Positions 1-5,187 of a stretch of DNA of 5,187 nt are shown piece after piece. Below the pieces are notes generated by a model, which was given only the letters and a program-made list of their open reading frames with translations, searched no databases and had not been told where the DNA came from. Position 1 is the first letter of the stretch. The number at the start of each line of letters is the position of its first letter. Both the position numbers and the translations under genes were made by a program. The stretch lies in the NCBI GenBank assembly GCA_938015405.1, contig CALLPZ010000356.1, forward strand, positions 1-5,187, read 5' to 3'. The DNA is from an uncultured Pseudanabaenaceae cyanobacterium. Its GTDB lineage: Bacteria > Cyanobacteriota > Cyanobacteriia > PCC-9006 > JAAUQQ01.

Positions 1-8
1 ATAAATCC

Positions 9-37
9 ATAGTCTGAGAGCGAACTGCATTTGTCAA
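9..37 (-). promoter_or_regulatory. Possible divergent promoter reading off the left edge
   Basis: On the minus strand a perfect TTGACA (37 to 32) is followed after 17 bases by GACTAT (14 to 9), only three of six -10 matches. The -35 overlaps that of the rightward promoter and the palindrome lies directly upstream. TetR genes are often divergent from their target, which makes this plausible. No gene can be confirmed because only nine bases remain to the left. Confidence 0.3.
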
Positions 38-59
38 TACCTAACGTTCGTTAGATGAT
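31..59 (+). promoter_or_regulatory. Predicted sigma-70-type promoter of the tetR gene
   Basis: A -35 box TTGTCA (31-36, five of six consensus bases) lies 17 bases before a -10 box GATGAT (54-59, four of six). The start of transcription would fall near 66, giving a leader of about 18 bases before the ATG at 84. The spacer is almost filled by the inverted repeat at 41-54, the usual position for an autorepressor site. The boxes are seen directly; promoter activity is inferred. Confidence 0.55.
41..54. promoter_or_regulatory. Probable TetR-family operator (inverted repeat)
   Basis: CTAACG-TT-CGTTAG is a perfect 6-bp inverted repeat with a 2-base centre, 30 bases before the repressor's start codon. 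It lies between the proposed -35 and -10 boxes, so bound protein would block RNA polymerase. TetR-family dimers typically bind short palindromes of this kind in their own promoters. It also lies just upstream of a leftward -35 box, so one site could control both directions. Binding by this particular protein is inferred. Confidence 0.6.
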
Positions 60-73
60 GAAATCAGTTTGTT

Positions 74-77
74 GAGG
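74..77 (+). promoter_or_regulatory. Ribosome binding site that fixes the tetR start
   Basis: GAGG ends six bases before the ATG at 84. The same frame opens earlier at a TTG (69), but that codon has no Shine-Dalgarno sequence and would lie almost at the predicted transcription start. ATG 84 is therefore preferred. Confidence 0.6.
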
Positions 78-83
78 CACGAC

Positions 84-692
84 ATGGCGGAGCAACAATA
101 TTCAGCAAAGGCGAATGAAATCCTCAACGCTGCAGAGCTTCGCATGCGCCAGGGTGGCTTTGATGCGGTGAGCTACCGTGACTTAGCTGCTGCCGTGGGT
201 ATCAAAGCCTCTAGTGTCCATTATCATTTCCCTCAAAAAGCGGATTTAGGGCGGGCCGTTGTCGAACGTTACACCGCAAAACTCTTAGCCTTTTTGGGGC
301 AAGCGGATGATCCGGCAGACTCCGCTGAAACCCGAGTTCAAAAGCTCTGTGCAGCTTATCAACATGCCCTAATCCACGAGGAAGTGCCCTGTCTCTGCTG
401 CGTGTTAGGTGCGGAGAGCTTAGATTTGCCGCCTGTGGTTTGCCAGGCTGTGGGTAAGTTTTTTGAGCAAATGATTCATTGGACGGCTACGGCTCTCCTG
501 GCCAACAGTGAGGCGAGTGGCAATGGCGCTGGAAGCTCGCCCAGCGATCGCCAAGCCGCAGAAGTCTTAGCCAGGCACATTATCAGCACGCTCCAAGGCA
601 CCATGATTACCGCCTTAACCCTGCAAGACACCAAAGTCCTCACCGATGCAGAGCCTTTCCTTCTACGCCTAGTCCGAGCCAAGGATGTTTAA
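84..692 (+). CDS. TetR/AcrR-family transcriptional regulator
   Basis: A 202-residue DNA-binding repressor, the usual size for the family. Residues 8-55 form the TetR-type helix-turn-helix: an ILNAAELRMRQGGFDAVSYRDLAAAVGI core followed by the recognition-helix signature SSVHYHFPQK (43-52). The rest is the helical dimerisation and ligand-binding domain. It is unusually cysteine-rich: Cys89, Cys103, Cys105, Cys106 and Cys120, three of them in the segment VPCLCCVLGAES. Some relatives such as NemR use a cysteine in this domain to sense electrophiles, so redox or electrophile sensing is possible but only inferred. A Gly/Ser-rich loop (about 141-155) is probably flexible, and the HIP1 site at 544 lies in it. 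The gene is probably monocistronic, with its own promoter, operator and terminator. The family is certain; ligand and target genes are not determinable here. Confidence 0.93.
   Translation: MAEQQYSAKANEILNAAELRMRQGGFDAVSYRDLAAAVGIKASSVHYHFPQKADLGRAVVERYTAKLLAFLGQADDPADSAETRVQKLCAAYQHALIHEEVPCLCCVLGAESLDLPPVVCQAVGKFFEQMIHWTATALLANSEASGNGAGSSPSDRQAAEVLARHIISTLQGTMITALTLQDTKVLTDAEPFLLRLVRAKDV
544..551. repeat. HIP1 palindrome
   Basis: GCGATCGC, the highly iterated palindrome of many cyanobacterial genomes. Here it lies inside the tetR gene and is read as Ser-Asp-Arg in the flexible loop of the protein. Confidence 0.85.
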
Positions 693-782
693 GCAGTCAG
701 CGAAAAGGGCTGCGATGCTGTGAGCAAAACTCGCACTGATTGGAGCAATGACAATTTCTCTACCCCTGATCTGGGCCAATGA

Positions 783-817
783 AGCCTGAACAGGACCTGA
801 GTGTTTAGGCTCTTTTT
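783..817 (+). terminator. Intrinsic terminator downstream of tetR
   Basis: AGCCTGAACA (783-792) pairs with TGTTTAGGCT (802-811) in a 10-bp stem with one G-U pair and a 9-base loop. One C and then TTTTT (813-817) follow. This is a typical rho-independent terminator on the plus strand, 91 bases after the tetR stop. There is no matching A-run on the other side, so it does not look bidirectional. It separates the tetR transcript from the DEP gene. Confidence 0.8.
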
Positions 818-1020
818 ATGGGACTCCCTCTGCCTCACCCAGGGAATTCTCAGCAAACTACTTCAAAAGGCTCAGAGAAGGTTCACTGCTATTTCAGACC
901 AACCCTGCAAAGTGAACATATTGCAGCCAAGTCAGCTCTATATGACCCCTTGGCTCAACTACGGAGTCCCCTTATGCCACCCATCACAGCACCACTTCTG
1001 GCACAACGGCTGATCGTTCC

Positions 1021-1042
1021 AACAGTTACTGCGATGACTGTT
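1021..1042. repeat. Short inverted repeat upstream of the DEP gene
   Basis: AACAGT (1021-1026) and ACTGTT (1037-1042) are perfect inverted 6-mers, 10 bases apart. A third copy of ACTGTT lies at 1076-1081, beside the ribosome binding site. It could be a regulator site or a weak hairpin, but six-base arms also arise by chance. Confidence 0.3.
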
Positions 1043-1049
1043 ACGCCCA

Positions 1050-1079
1050 CCTAACGCCTTAACCGCAAACCCCTAACTG
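1050..1079 (+). repeat. Tandem AAC-type repeat ahead of the DEP gene
   Basis: Four units, CCTAACGC, CTTAACC, GCAAACC and CCTAACTG, follow one another with AAC recurring every 7-8 bases (1053, 1061, 1068, 1075). The run ends 14 bases before the start codon. Phased short direct repeats are typical of response-regulator sites. The second unit resembles the CTTAACC element of cyanobacterial Pho boxes, but the 11-bp period of that box is absent. Function is inferred and weak. Confidence 0.35.
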
Positions 1080-1081
1080 TT

Positions 1082-1085
1082 GGAG
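1082..1085 (+). promoter_or_regulatory. Ribosome binding site supporting a GTG start
   Basis: GGAG lies eight bases before the GTG at 1094. The first in-frame ATG (1136) has no such sequence upstream, so the GTG is taken as the start. Confidence 0.65.
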
Positions 1086-1093
1086 TATCAACT

Positions 1094-1660
1094 GTGCTGA
1101 TTTTACAAGAAAGCCAGGTCGAGCCCTGCCGCGTTATGAAGCGAAAAGCGGGCAAGCTTCATGCTTTTCCTGGCGTTATTTATAACAACAAACTGTTCCG
1201 TAGACTCAAGCAGTTTCCAGGCCCCGATGTCAGTGAAGCGCTCACAATGGCCCGTCGCATCCATCGAGAGACATCAGGCAAATACCTCGTGTTAGTGGTG
1301 GCTGAAGAGGCTATTCATAGCGTTTGGGGGGAAGATCGGGGGCTATTTCGCACCAATGAGGTGGCTCCAGAGGAGGACCCTATTTACCAGCTTGAGCTGG
1401 AAGAGCTGGTTTCCCGCATGCGAGATGTCAATGGCGTACTGATTAAGGACCGCCGCTATAAGCTAAAAACCTACCCCCGATGTTTCTTAGGCCAAGAAGC
1501 CCAAGCTTGGCTCATGGAAAACTTTGGTCTATCAGCGGAGGGAGCCTTACGCTTGGGGCAACGGTTGATCGATGAACGCTGGATTCACCACGTGACCCAC
1601 GAGCACGACTTTGAGGATGCCGAGCTGTTCTATCGTTTTTACTGGGATGACGATGAGTAA
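1094..1660 (+). CDS. DEP-domain protein with unrecognised N-terminal half
   Basis: A soluble, 188-residue protein with no signal peptide or membrane segment. Residues about 103-186 form a DEP domain: the stretch IKDRRYKLKTYPRCF (117-131), the GQEAQAWL helix (133-140), LGQRLIDERWIHHVTHEHDF (154-173) and the terminal LFYRFYWDD (178-186) fit the family closely. DEP domains serve signalling proteins, often by binding membranes or partner receptors. Residues about 15-80 (a basic start, then an AFPGVIYNNKLFRRLKQFPGPD segment, a helix and a YLVLVV strand) belong to no domain I recognise. An acidic linker (about 88-105) joins the halves. The hybrid sensor kinase follows on the same strand with no clear terminator between them, so the two may be co-expressed and work together. 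No catalytic motif is visible, so an adaptor role is most likely. The DEP call is firm; the role is inferred. Confidence 0.85.
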   Translation: MLILQESQVEPCRVMKRKAGKLHAFPGVIYNNKLFRRLKQFPGPDVSEALTMARRIHRETSGKYLVLVVAEEAIHSVWGEDRGLFRTNEVAPEEDPIYQLELEELVSRMRDVNGVLIKDRRYKLKTYPRCFLGQEAQAWLMENFGLSAEGALRLGQRLIDERWIHHVTHEHDFEDAELFYRFYWDDDE

Positions 1661-1724
1661 ACGAACCTGAAAAGCATGTCGGAAGGGCAATCCCCAAGTT
1701 TCCTCCCCCAGGCATATCCAGTAT

Positions 1725-1745
1725 TCAATGGGAATGCTCAATGGG
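1725..1745 (+). repeat. 8-bp direct repeat TCAATGGG
   Basis: TCAATGGG occurs at 1725-1732 and again at 1738-1745, 13 bases apart and overlapping the doubtful ATG at 1728. It may be a paired regulator site or chance. Confidence 0.25.
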
Positions 1746-1852
1746 CTTGTCTTCGACAGTAGCAGTTTCTTCTGCAACAGCCTTTCTCAAAGACACAGCC
1801 TTCTTTCCACCGCGACTGCTGCCCCACAGCAGATAGAACCTTCTCCCTGTAA

Positions 1853-1877
1853 ATCCCACGAGGTTTTATGGTGGGAT
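1853..1877. repeat. Inverted repeat upstream of the kinase
   Basis: ATCCCAC (1853-1859) and GTGGGAT (1871-1877) are perfect inverted 7-mers around an 11-base centre, about 60 bases before the preferred kinase start. No T-run follows directly, so it is not an intrinsic terminator. It could be an operator or a leader hairpin if the kinase starts at 1938. Confidence 0.35.
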
Positions 1878-1926
1878 AGAGGTAATAAAAGTTGTCTTTT
1901 TCAGGCAAATGGCTTCAGTTTGACCT

Positions 1927-1930
1927 GGGG
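1927..1930 (+). promoter_or_regulatory. Weak ribosome binding site favouring the kinase start at 1938
   Basis: GGGG lies seven bases before GTG 1938. This is a modest Shine-Dalgarno match, but better than anything before ATG 1728, ATG 1734 or TTG 1920. Confidence 0.4.
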
Positions 1931-1937
1931 TAACGCA

Positions 1938-4508
1938 GTGAAGCGCTGGCATCATCAGCTTTCGAGTTCCATCTTCCAAGGGCTAGGGCAAGTCTCCTTG
2001 CGCTACATCTTGGTGGTTCCCTTTGTGCTGCAAATTTTTACTGCCGTTGGTCTCACAGGTTGGTTATCCCTACGGAATGGCCAGCAGGCTGTCAATGAAG
2101 TGGCAGCCCAGTTACGCAATGAAACGACGAAGAGCATCGAGCAGCGTTTAGATTTTTACTTGGATGTGCCCCGGCTGATTAACCAGCTCAATGCCCATGC
2201 TTTTCAATTGGGTGAACTAAGTGTCGACAACCCCCAGGGCATTGAGCGGCACTTTGCCCTGCAAACTCAGGATTTTGATTCGGTCAGCTACATCTACATG
2301 GGCAACGTTGATGGAGGGCTGATTTCACCAGGCCGCAAGTCCGATGGCAGCTTAGTTATTGAGGTCACCAAGAACTTTAGGGCTGGGGACTATCAAATTT
2401 TTTCGGCCACCCCCCAAGGAGAGCGAGGTCAGCTCATCAGCAGCACCCCTGGCTATGATGCAAGAGTTCGCCCTTGGTACACCGCAGCAGTCGAAGCAGG
2501 CACATCGACCTGGGGCGAGATGTACTTGTATTTTGCCGAACAGGCGATCGCCATTCCAGCCAGTCAGCCTCTCTACGATGAAGCTGGGGAACTACAAGGG
2601 GTTCTCTCAGTTGATCTACTCCTGTCCCAAATCAGCCAGTTCCTCCAAAAGCTGACCATGGGCCGCTCTGGCCAAAGCTTTATTTTGGAACGCTCCGGGC
2701 TTCTCGTGGCCTCCTCCACGACAGAAAGGCTCTTACTGGAGGGTCAAGCCTCTGAGGAAGTTCCGGGGCGCAAGCATGGTCTAGACAGTCAAGATCCCTT
2801 GGTGCGCTCCTCCACCCAGCAGTTACTGCAGAGCTTTGGCACTATGGCAGCCATTACGGAGCCTGCCCAACTTCAGTTCAAGCTCCAAAATGGGGACTAC
2901 TCGGGGCGTCAGTTTTTACAGGTGACCCCCTTTGGCGATCGCTTCGGTCTGGACTGGCTCGTCATTGTCGTCGTCCCCGAAGCGGAATTTATGGCCACCA
3001 TCCAACACAACCAGCGAGTCACGCTGCTGCTGTGTGGCATGGCGTTGCTCATTGCCAGCCTGCTTGGAATTCTAACCGCACGATGGATCACCAACCCAAT
3101 TCTGCGACTGAACCAGGCCAGCCGAGCCATTTCACAGGGAAATTTAGAACAGCGGGTGAGCGTTAAAGGGATTCATGAGCTTGAGAACCTCGCTCAGTCT
3201 TTCAATGACATGGCAGAGCAATTAGAGAGCTCATTTATGGCCCTCAAATTAGCCAATAGCCAGCTAGAAGATCGGGTCATTCAGCGTACCGCCGAACTCA
3301 CCACCGCCAAGGAAGTCGCGGAATCTGCCAACCAGGCAAAAAGTCTATTTCTCTCTCGCATGAGCCATGAACTACGCACCCCTTTAAATGCCATTTTTGG
3401 CTTTACCCAATTGATGAAAGGGGACCAGCAGTTAGCTCCCAAATTCCAGGAATATGTCAACATCATCGATGCAAGTGGTGAGCACCTGCTGGAGCTCGTC
3501 AATGACGTGCTCAGCCTATCAAAAATTGAATCGGGTCAAATTCGTTTGAATCCTTCTCGCTTCGCGTTACAGCCGATGCTGGAAGATCTGCACCGCCTCT
3601 TTGCCCTCAAGGCGACCGCCAAAGGACTCCACTTCAGCCTCGACCTCAGTGCCACGTTACCCGCAGAAATTGAAGCAGACGAAGCAAAGCTCCGCCAAGT
3701 CCTGATTAATCTTCTGGGAAATGCGATTAAGTTCACAGACCAGGGGCAGGTCTTTCTTCGGGTGAAGCAGAAATCCGTAGACCCTGCCCTTGCAAGCTGC
3801 CACATTCAGTTTGAAGTGGAAGATACGGGCTACGGCATCCACAGTGAAGACATTGAGCAACTGTTTGATATTTTCACCCAAGGCAAAGTTCAGACCAATG
3901 TCCAGGAAGGGACCGGCCTGGGGCTACCCATTAGTCAACAACTGGTCGCTCTGATGGGTGGGAAACTGACCCTAGAGAGTCAAGTCGGTGTGGGGACCTG
4001 CTGCCGATTTAGCCTTGACTTTGAGATGGCATCCCAGGAAACCATTAAAAGTCAGACTGGCTCCAGCAAGTCCCAAGAACGCCAAGCGATCGCCCTAGCC
4101 CCCGGCCAGCCGAGCTACCGCATACTAGTCGTAGAAGACAATAATCTCAATCGGCTATTGATGGTCAAAAGCCTCCGCCCCCTTGGGTTTGAAATCAAGG
4201 AAGCAGCCAACGGTAAGGAAGCGATTGAAGCCTGGCAACAATGGCAACCTCAGGCAATTTTGATGGATATGCAAATGCCCGTCATGAATGGAGAGGAAGC
4301 AACCCAGTGGATTCGGCGACAAGCCCACAATCCTCAAATTCCGGTCAGTCAGCCCACGATCATCGCCCTCACCGCAAGCGCCTGGGAAGAAGATCGCACC
4401 CGCAGCCTAGCCGCAGGCTGCAATGACTTTCTCACCAAGCCTTGCCGCCGAGAACTGTTGCTAGACAAACTAGCCGAGTATTTAGGCGCAGTTTATCTGT
4501 ATGAATAA
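1938..4508 (+). CDS. Hybrid sensor histidine kinase (dCache-HAMP-HisKA-HATPase-REC)
   Basis: A membrane sensor kinase of 856 residues counted from GTG 1938. Order: short cytoplasmic lead, TM1 (about 23-45), extracytoplasmic dCache sensor (46-355), TM2 (361-382), HAMP (381-433), coiled coil (to 465), HisKA (468-535), HATPase_c (578-697), Ser/Gln-rich linker, receiver (727-848). Visible catalytic residues are His477 in SHELRTPLN, the N box NLLGNAIKFT (Asn595), G1 DTGYGI (Asp629) and G2 GTGLGL. The receiver has Glu733-Asp734, phospho-acceptor Asp777 in LMDMQMP, Thr812 and Lys834, so all key residues are intact. The dCache domain keeps the RxWY element (Arg178, Trp180, Tyr181) and Asp226, but shows Tyr196-x-Tyr198; the ligand is unknown. 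There is no HPt domain, so phosphate must pass to a separate protein. The start is uncertain: ATG 1728 would give 926 residues, but GTG 1938 puts TM1 about 20 residues in, as is usual, and has a better ribosome binding site. Confidence 0.93.
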   Translation: MKRWHHQLSSSIFQGLGQVSLRYILVVPFVLQIFTAVGLTGWLSLRNGQQAVNEVAAQLRNETTKSIEQRLDFYLDVPRLINQLNAHAFQLGELSVDNPQGIERHFALQTQDFDSVSYIYMGNVDGGLISPGRKSDGSLVIEVTKNFRAGDYQIFSATPQGERGQLISSTPGYDARVRPWYTAAVEAGTSTWGEMYLYFAEQAIAIPASQPLYDEAGELQGVLSVDLLLSQISQFLQKLTMGRSGQSFILERSGLLVASSTTERLLLEGQASEEVPGRKHGLDSQDPLVRSSTQQLLQSFGTMAAITEPAQLQFKLQNGDYSGRQFLQVTPFGDRFGLDWLVIVVVPEAEFMATIQHNQRVTLLLCGMALLIASLLGILTARWITNPILRLNQASRAISQGNLEQRVSVKGIHELENLAQSFNDMAEQLESSFMALKLANSQLEDRVIQRTAELTTAKEVAESANQAKSLFLSRMSHELRTPLNAIFGFTQLMKGDQQLAPKFQEYVNIIDASGEHLLELVNDVLSLSKIESGQIRLNPSRFALQPMLEDLHRLFALKATAKGLHFSLDLSATLPAEIEADEAKLRQVLINLLGNAIKFTDQGQVFLRVKQKSVDPALASCHIQFEVEDTGYGIHSEDIEQLFDIFTQGKVQTNVQEGTGLGLPISQQLVALMGGKLTLESQVGVGTCCRFSLDFEMASQETIKSQTGSSKSQERQAIALAPGQPSYRILVVEDNNLNRLLMVKSLRPLGFEIKEAANGKEAIEAWQQWQPQAILMDMQMPVMNGEEATQWIRRQAHNPQIPVSQPTIIALTASAWEEDRTRSLAAGCNDFLTKPCRRELLLDKLAEYLGAVYLYE
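2544..2551. repeat. HIP1 palindrome
   Basis: GCGATCGC inside the dCache part of the kinase gene, read as Ala-Ile-Ala. Confidence 0.85.
2935..2942. repeat. HIP1 palindrome
   Basis: GCGATCGC near the end of the dCache domain of the kinase, read in another frame as Gly-Asp-Arg. Confidence 0.85.
4086..4093. repeat. HIP1 palindrome
   Basis: GCGATCGC in the linker between the kinase core and the receiver domain, read as Ala-Ile-Ala. The linker is not conserved in such kinases, so the site can persist there at little cost. Confidence 0.85.
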
Positions 4509-4523
4509 ACCATCACCGCCCTG

Positions 4524-4546
4524 CAGTCCCAATCTAAAGGGAACTG
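4524..4546. other. Weak hairpin between the convergent kinase and cysH genes
   Basis: CAGT-CCC (4524-4530) can pair with GGG-A-ACTG (4539-4546), a 7-bp stem with one bulged A and an 8-base loop spanning the cysH stop codon. There is no T-run on either strand, so it is not a standard intrinsic terminator. It may still help separate the two converging transcripts. Confidence 0.25.
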
Positions 4547-5187
4547 GAGTTCAAACTCTCTGCCTCTTCCGGGGTTTGGGGCAAATGAATCCCACATTCC
4601 TGTTTGAGCCCTTGGAAACGAGTGTCCCGTTCATTGGTATCTGTCGCACTTAGAGGCCGACTGGAATGCCAATCTCCCACCGTGACATATCCCTGATCAA
4701 AGTAGGGATGGTAGGGCAAATCATGCTTGGTCAAATAGGCATAGACATCCTGCGACGTCCATTTCAAGATAGGCAACAGCTTGTAAATCCCATTCTGGAG
4801 GCCGATGCGCTGGAGGCCATTGCGATGCTCGGTTTGCTTGGCACGCAGTCCTGCGAGCCAGGCCTTGGCATTCAGCTCCCGGAGGGCTCGCTGCATCGGC
4901 TCCACCTTACGGATCTGAGCATACTGATTCAACGCCTCCACCGTGCCTTGCTCCCACAAACGCCCGTGACGGGCTTCCATGTGGGCAGGAGACATGGGGG
5001 ACTGGAATACCTTGAGATTGAGATTGAGCCGCTGGGTGAGCTGATCCGCAAAGCGATAGGTCTCTGCTGGAAGATAGCCCGTGTCCACCCAAATAATGGG
5101 CGTATTGGGAGCAACCGTCGTGACCAAATGCAACATAACGGCGGATTGAATCCCAAAGCTGGTGCTCATCACCATGCCGTTCGCAAA
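4534..5187 (-). CDS. cysH: Phosphoadenylyl-sulfate (PAPS) reductase, 5' end cut by the window
   Basis: CysH reduces PAPS to sulfite and adenosine 3',5'-bisphosphate with thioredoxin, in the cytoplasmic assimilatory sulfate pathway. 217 codons are visible and the frame is open to the edge (Phe-Ala-Asn-Gly before the Met at 5175). The start, roughly 25-35 residues further, is outside. The fragment opens with the nucleotide-binding signature STSFGIQSAV, followed by IIWVDTGYLPAETY, IRKVEPMQRAL, WLAGLRAKQTEHR, LPILKWTSQDVYAYL and GDWHSSRPL. It ends with the catalytic KQECGIHL motif, whose Cys (codon 4594-4596) is the only cysteine in the fragment. The paired cysteines that hold the [4Fe-4S] cluster of APS reductases are absent: the first pair would precede RKVEP, which here follows NQYAQI. 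This points to the PAPS-specific type. The gene stops 25 bases from the convergent kinase stop. No other sulfate-assimilation gene is in view. Confidence 0.95.
   Translation of the reverse strand, partial: FANGMVMSTSFGIQSAVMLHLVTTVAPNTPIIWVDTGYLPAETYRFADQLTQRLNLNLKVFQSPMSPAHMEARHGRLWEQGTVEALNQYAQIRKVEPMQRALRELNAKAWLAGLRAKQTEHRNGLQRIGLQNGIYKLLPILKWTSQDVYAYLTKHDLPYHPYFDQGYVTVGDWHSSRPLSATDTNERDTRFQGLKQECGIHLPQTPEEAESLNSSSL

Larger units (their letters stand above)
693..1093. other. Intergenic region between tetR and the DEP gene
   Basis: About 90 bases of 3' untranslated sequence run to the terminator at 783-817. The next 275 bases contain no credible gene. Two overlapping plus-strand frames are open here (801-1013 and 818-1054), but they begin inside the terminator, have no ribosome binding site and give proline-, histidine- and threonine-rich peptides I cannot relate to any family. 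The right end carries short repeats (1021-1042 and 1050-1079) and the ribosome binding site of the DEP gene. The DEP promoter should lie in this stretch, but no pair of good -35 and -10 boxes is visible. Confidence 0.6.
1661..1937. other. Intergenic or leader region before the sensor kinase
   Basis: 277 bases separate the DEP stop from the preferred kinase start. The kinase frame stays open back to an ATG at 1728, but that ATG has no ribosome binding site. The 70 residues it would add are of low complexity, with no domain and no signal peptide. The stretch also carries an 8-bp direct repeat (1725-1745), a 6-bp inverted repeat CTGCTG/CAGCAG (1816-1832), a 7-bp inverted repeat (1853-1877) and an AT-rich tract (1883-1900). 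That is more like regulatory DNA. No convincing promoter boxes or terminator are visible. Confidence 0.5.

Noticed and set aside
8..30. Minus-strand start codons at 30 and 10 as the start of a divergent gene
   Set aside because: Neither has a ribosome binding site and at most ten codons are visible before the edge.
881..917. Inverted repeat GTTCACT / AGTGAAC with a 23-base loop, as a structured RNA
   Set aside because: Seven-base arms this far apart are expected several times by chance in 5 kb, and no promoter or terminator frames a small RNA here.
801..1054. Two overlapping plus-strand open frames (801-1013 and 818-1054) as small genes
   Set aside because: Both begin within or at the edge of the terminator, lack a ribosome binding site, and encode peptides without recognisable domains or a hydrophobic pattern.
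1050..1079. Pho box (SphR site)
   Set aside because: Only one unit matches CTTAACC well and the spacing is 7-8 bases rather than the 11-base period of known Pho boxes; kept only as an unexplained repeat.
1661..1727. Terminator between the DEP gene and the kinase
   Set aside because: GGG/CCC and GGAA/TTCC complementarity is short and no T-run follows.
4534..5187. APS reductase instead of PAPS reductase
   Set aside because: The fragment has a single cysteine, in the ECGIH motif, and lacks the cysteine pairs that bind the [4Fe-4S] cluster of APS reductases.

Overview
The window looks cyanobacterial. The HIP1 octamer GCGATCGC occurs four times in 5.2 kb (544, 2544, 2935, 4086), where about 0.1 would be expected by chance. 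The protein types agree: a PAPS-type CysH, a large dCache-HAMP hybrid histidine kinase and a small DEP-domain protein. The genus cannot be read from the sequence.

Layout from left to right. A TetR-family repressor gene (84-692, +) sits behind a compact promoter whose -35/-10 spacer holds a perfect inverted repeat. A second, leftward -35 overlaps the first, so the repressor may also control a divergent gene beyond the left edge. An intrinsic terminator (783-817) closes the repressor unit. About 275 bases without a convincing gene follow, ending in short AAC-type tandem repeats just ahead of a small DEP-domain protein with an unrecognised N-terminal half (1094-1660, +). After a 277-base leader or intergenic stretch comes a membrane-bound hybrid sensor kinase (1938-4508, +): TM, dCache sensor, TM, HAMP, HisKA, HATPase_c, receiver. 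An upstream ATG at 1728 could add 70 residues, but I judge it wrong. Converging on the kinase with only 25 bases between stop codons is cysH (4534 to the right edge, -), cut at its 5' end by the window.

How the genes may work together. The DEP protein and the kinase are same-strand neighbours and could form a signalling pair: a membrane sensor with a small soluble adaptor. The kinase ends in a receiver and has no HPt domain, so its phosphorelay must continue elsewhere. The TetR gene is an independent unit that probably represses itself. CysH belongs to assimilatory sulfate reduction, and only its position links it to the rest. I see no RNA genes, CRISPR arrays, insertion sequences or clear signs of horizontal transfer. 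Nothing here amounts to a demonstrated new system. The best leads are the TetR operator with its cysteine cluster and the uncharacterised DEP protein beside the kinase.
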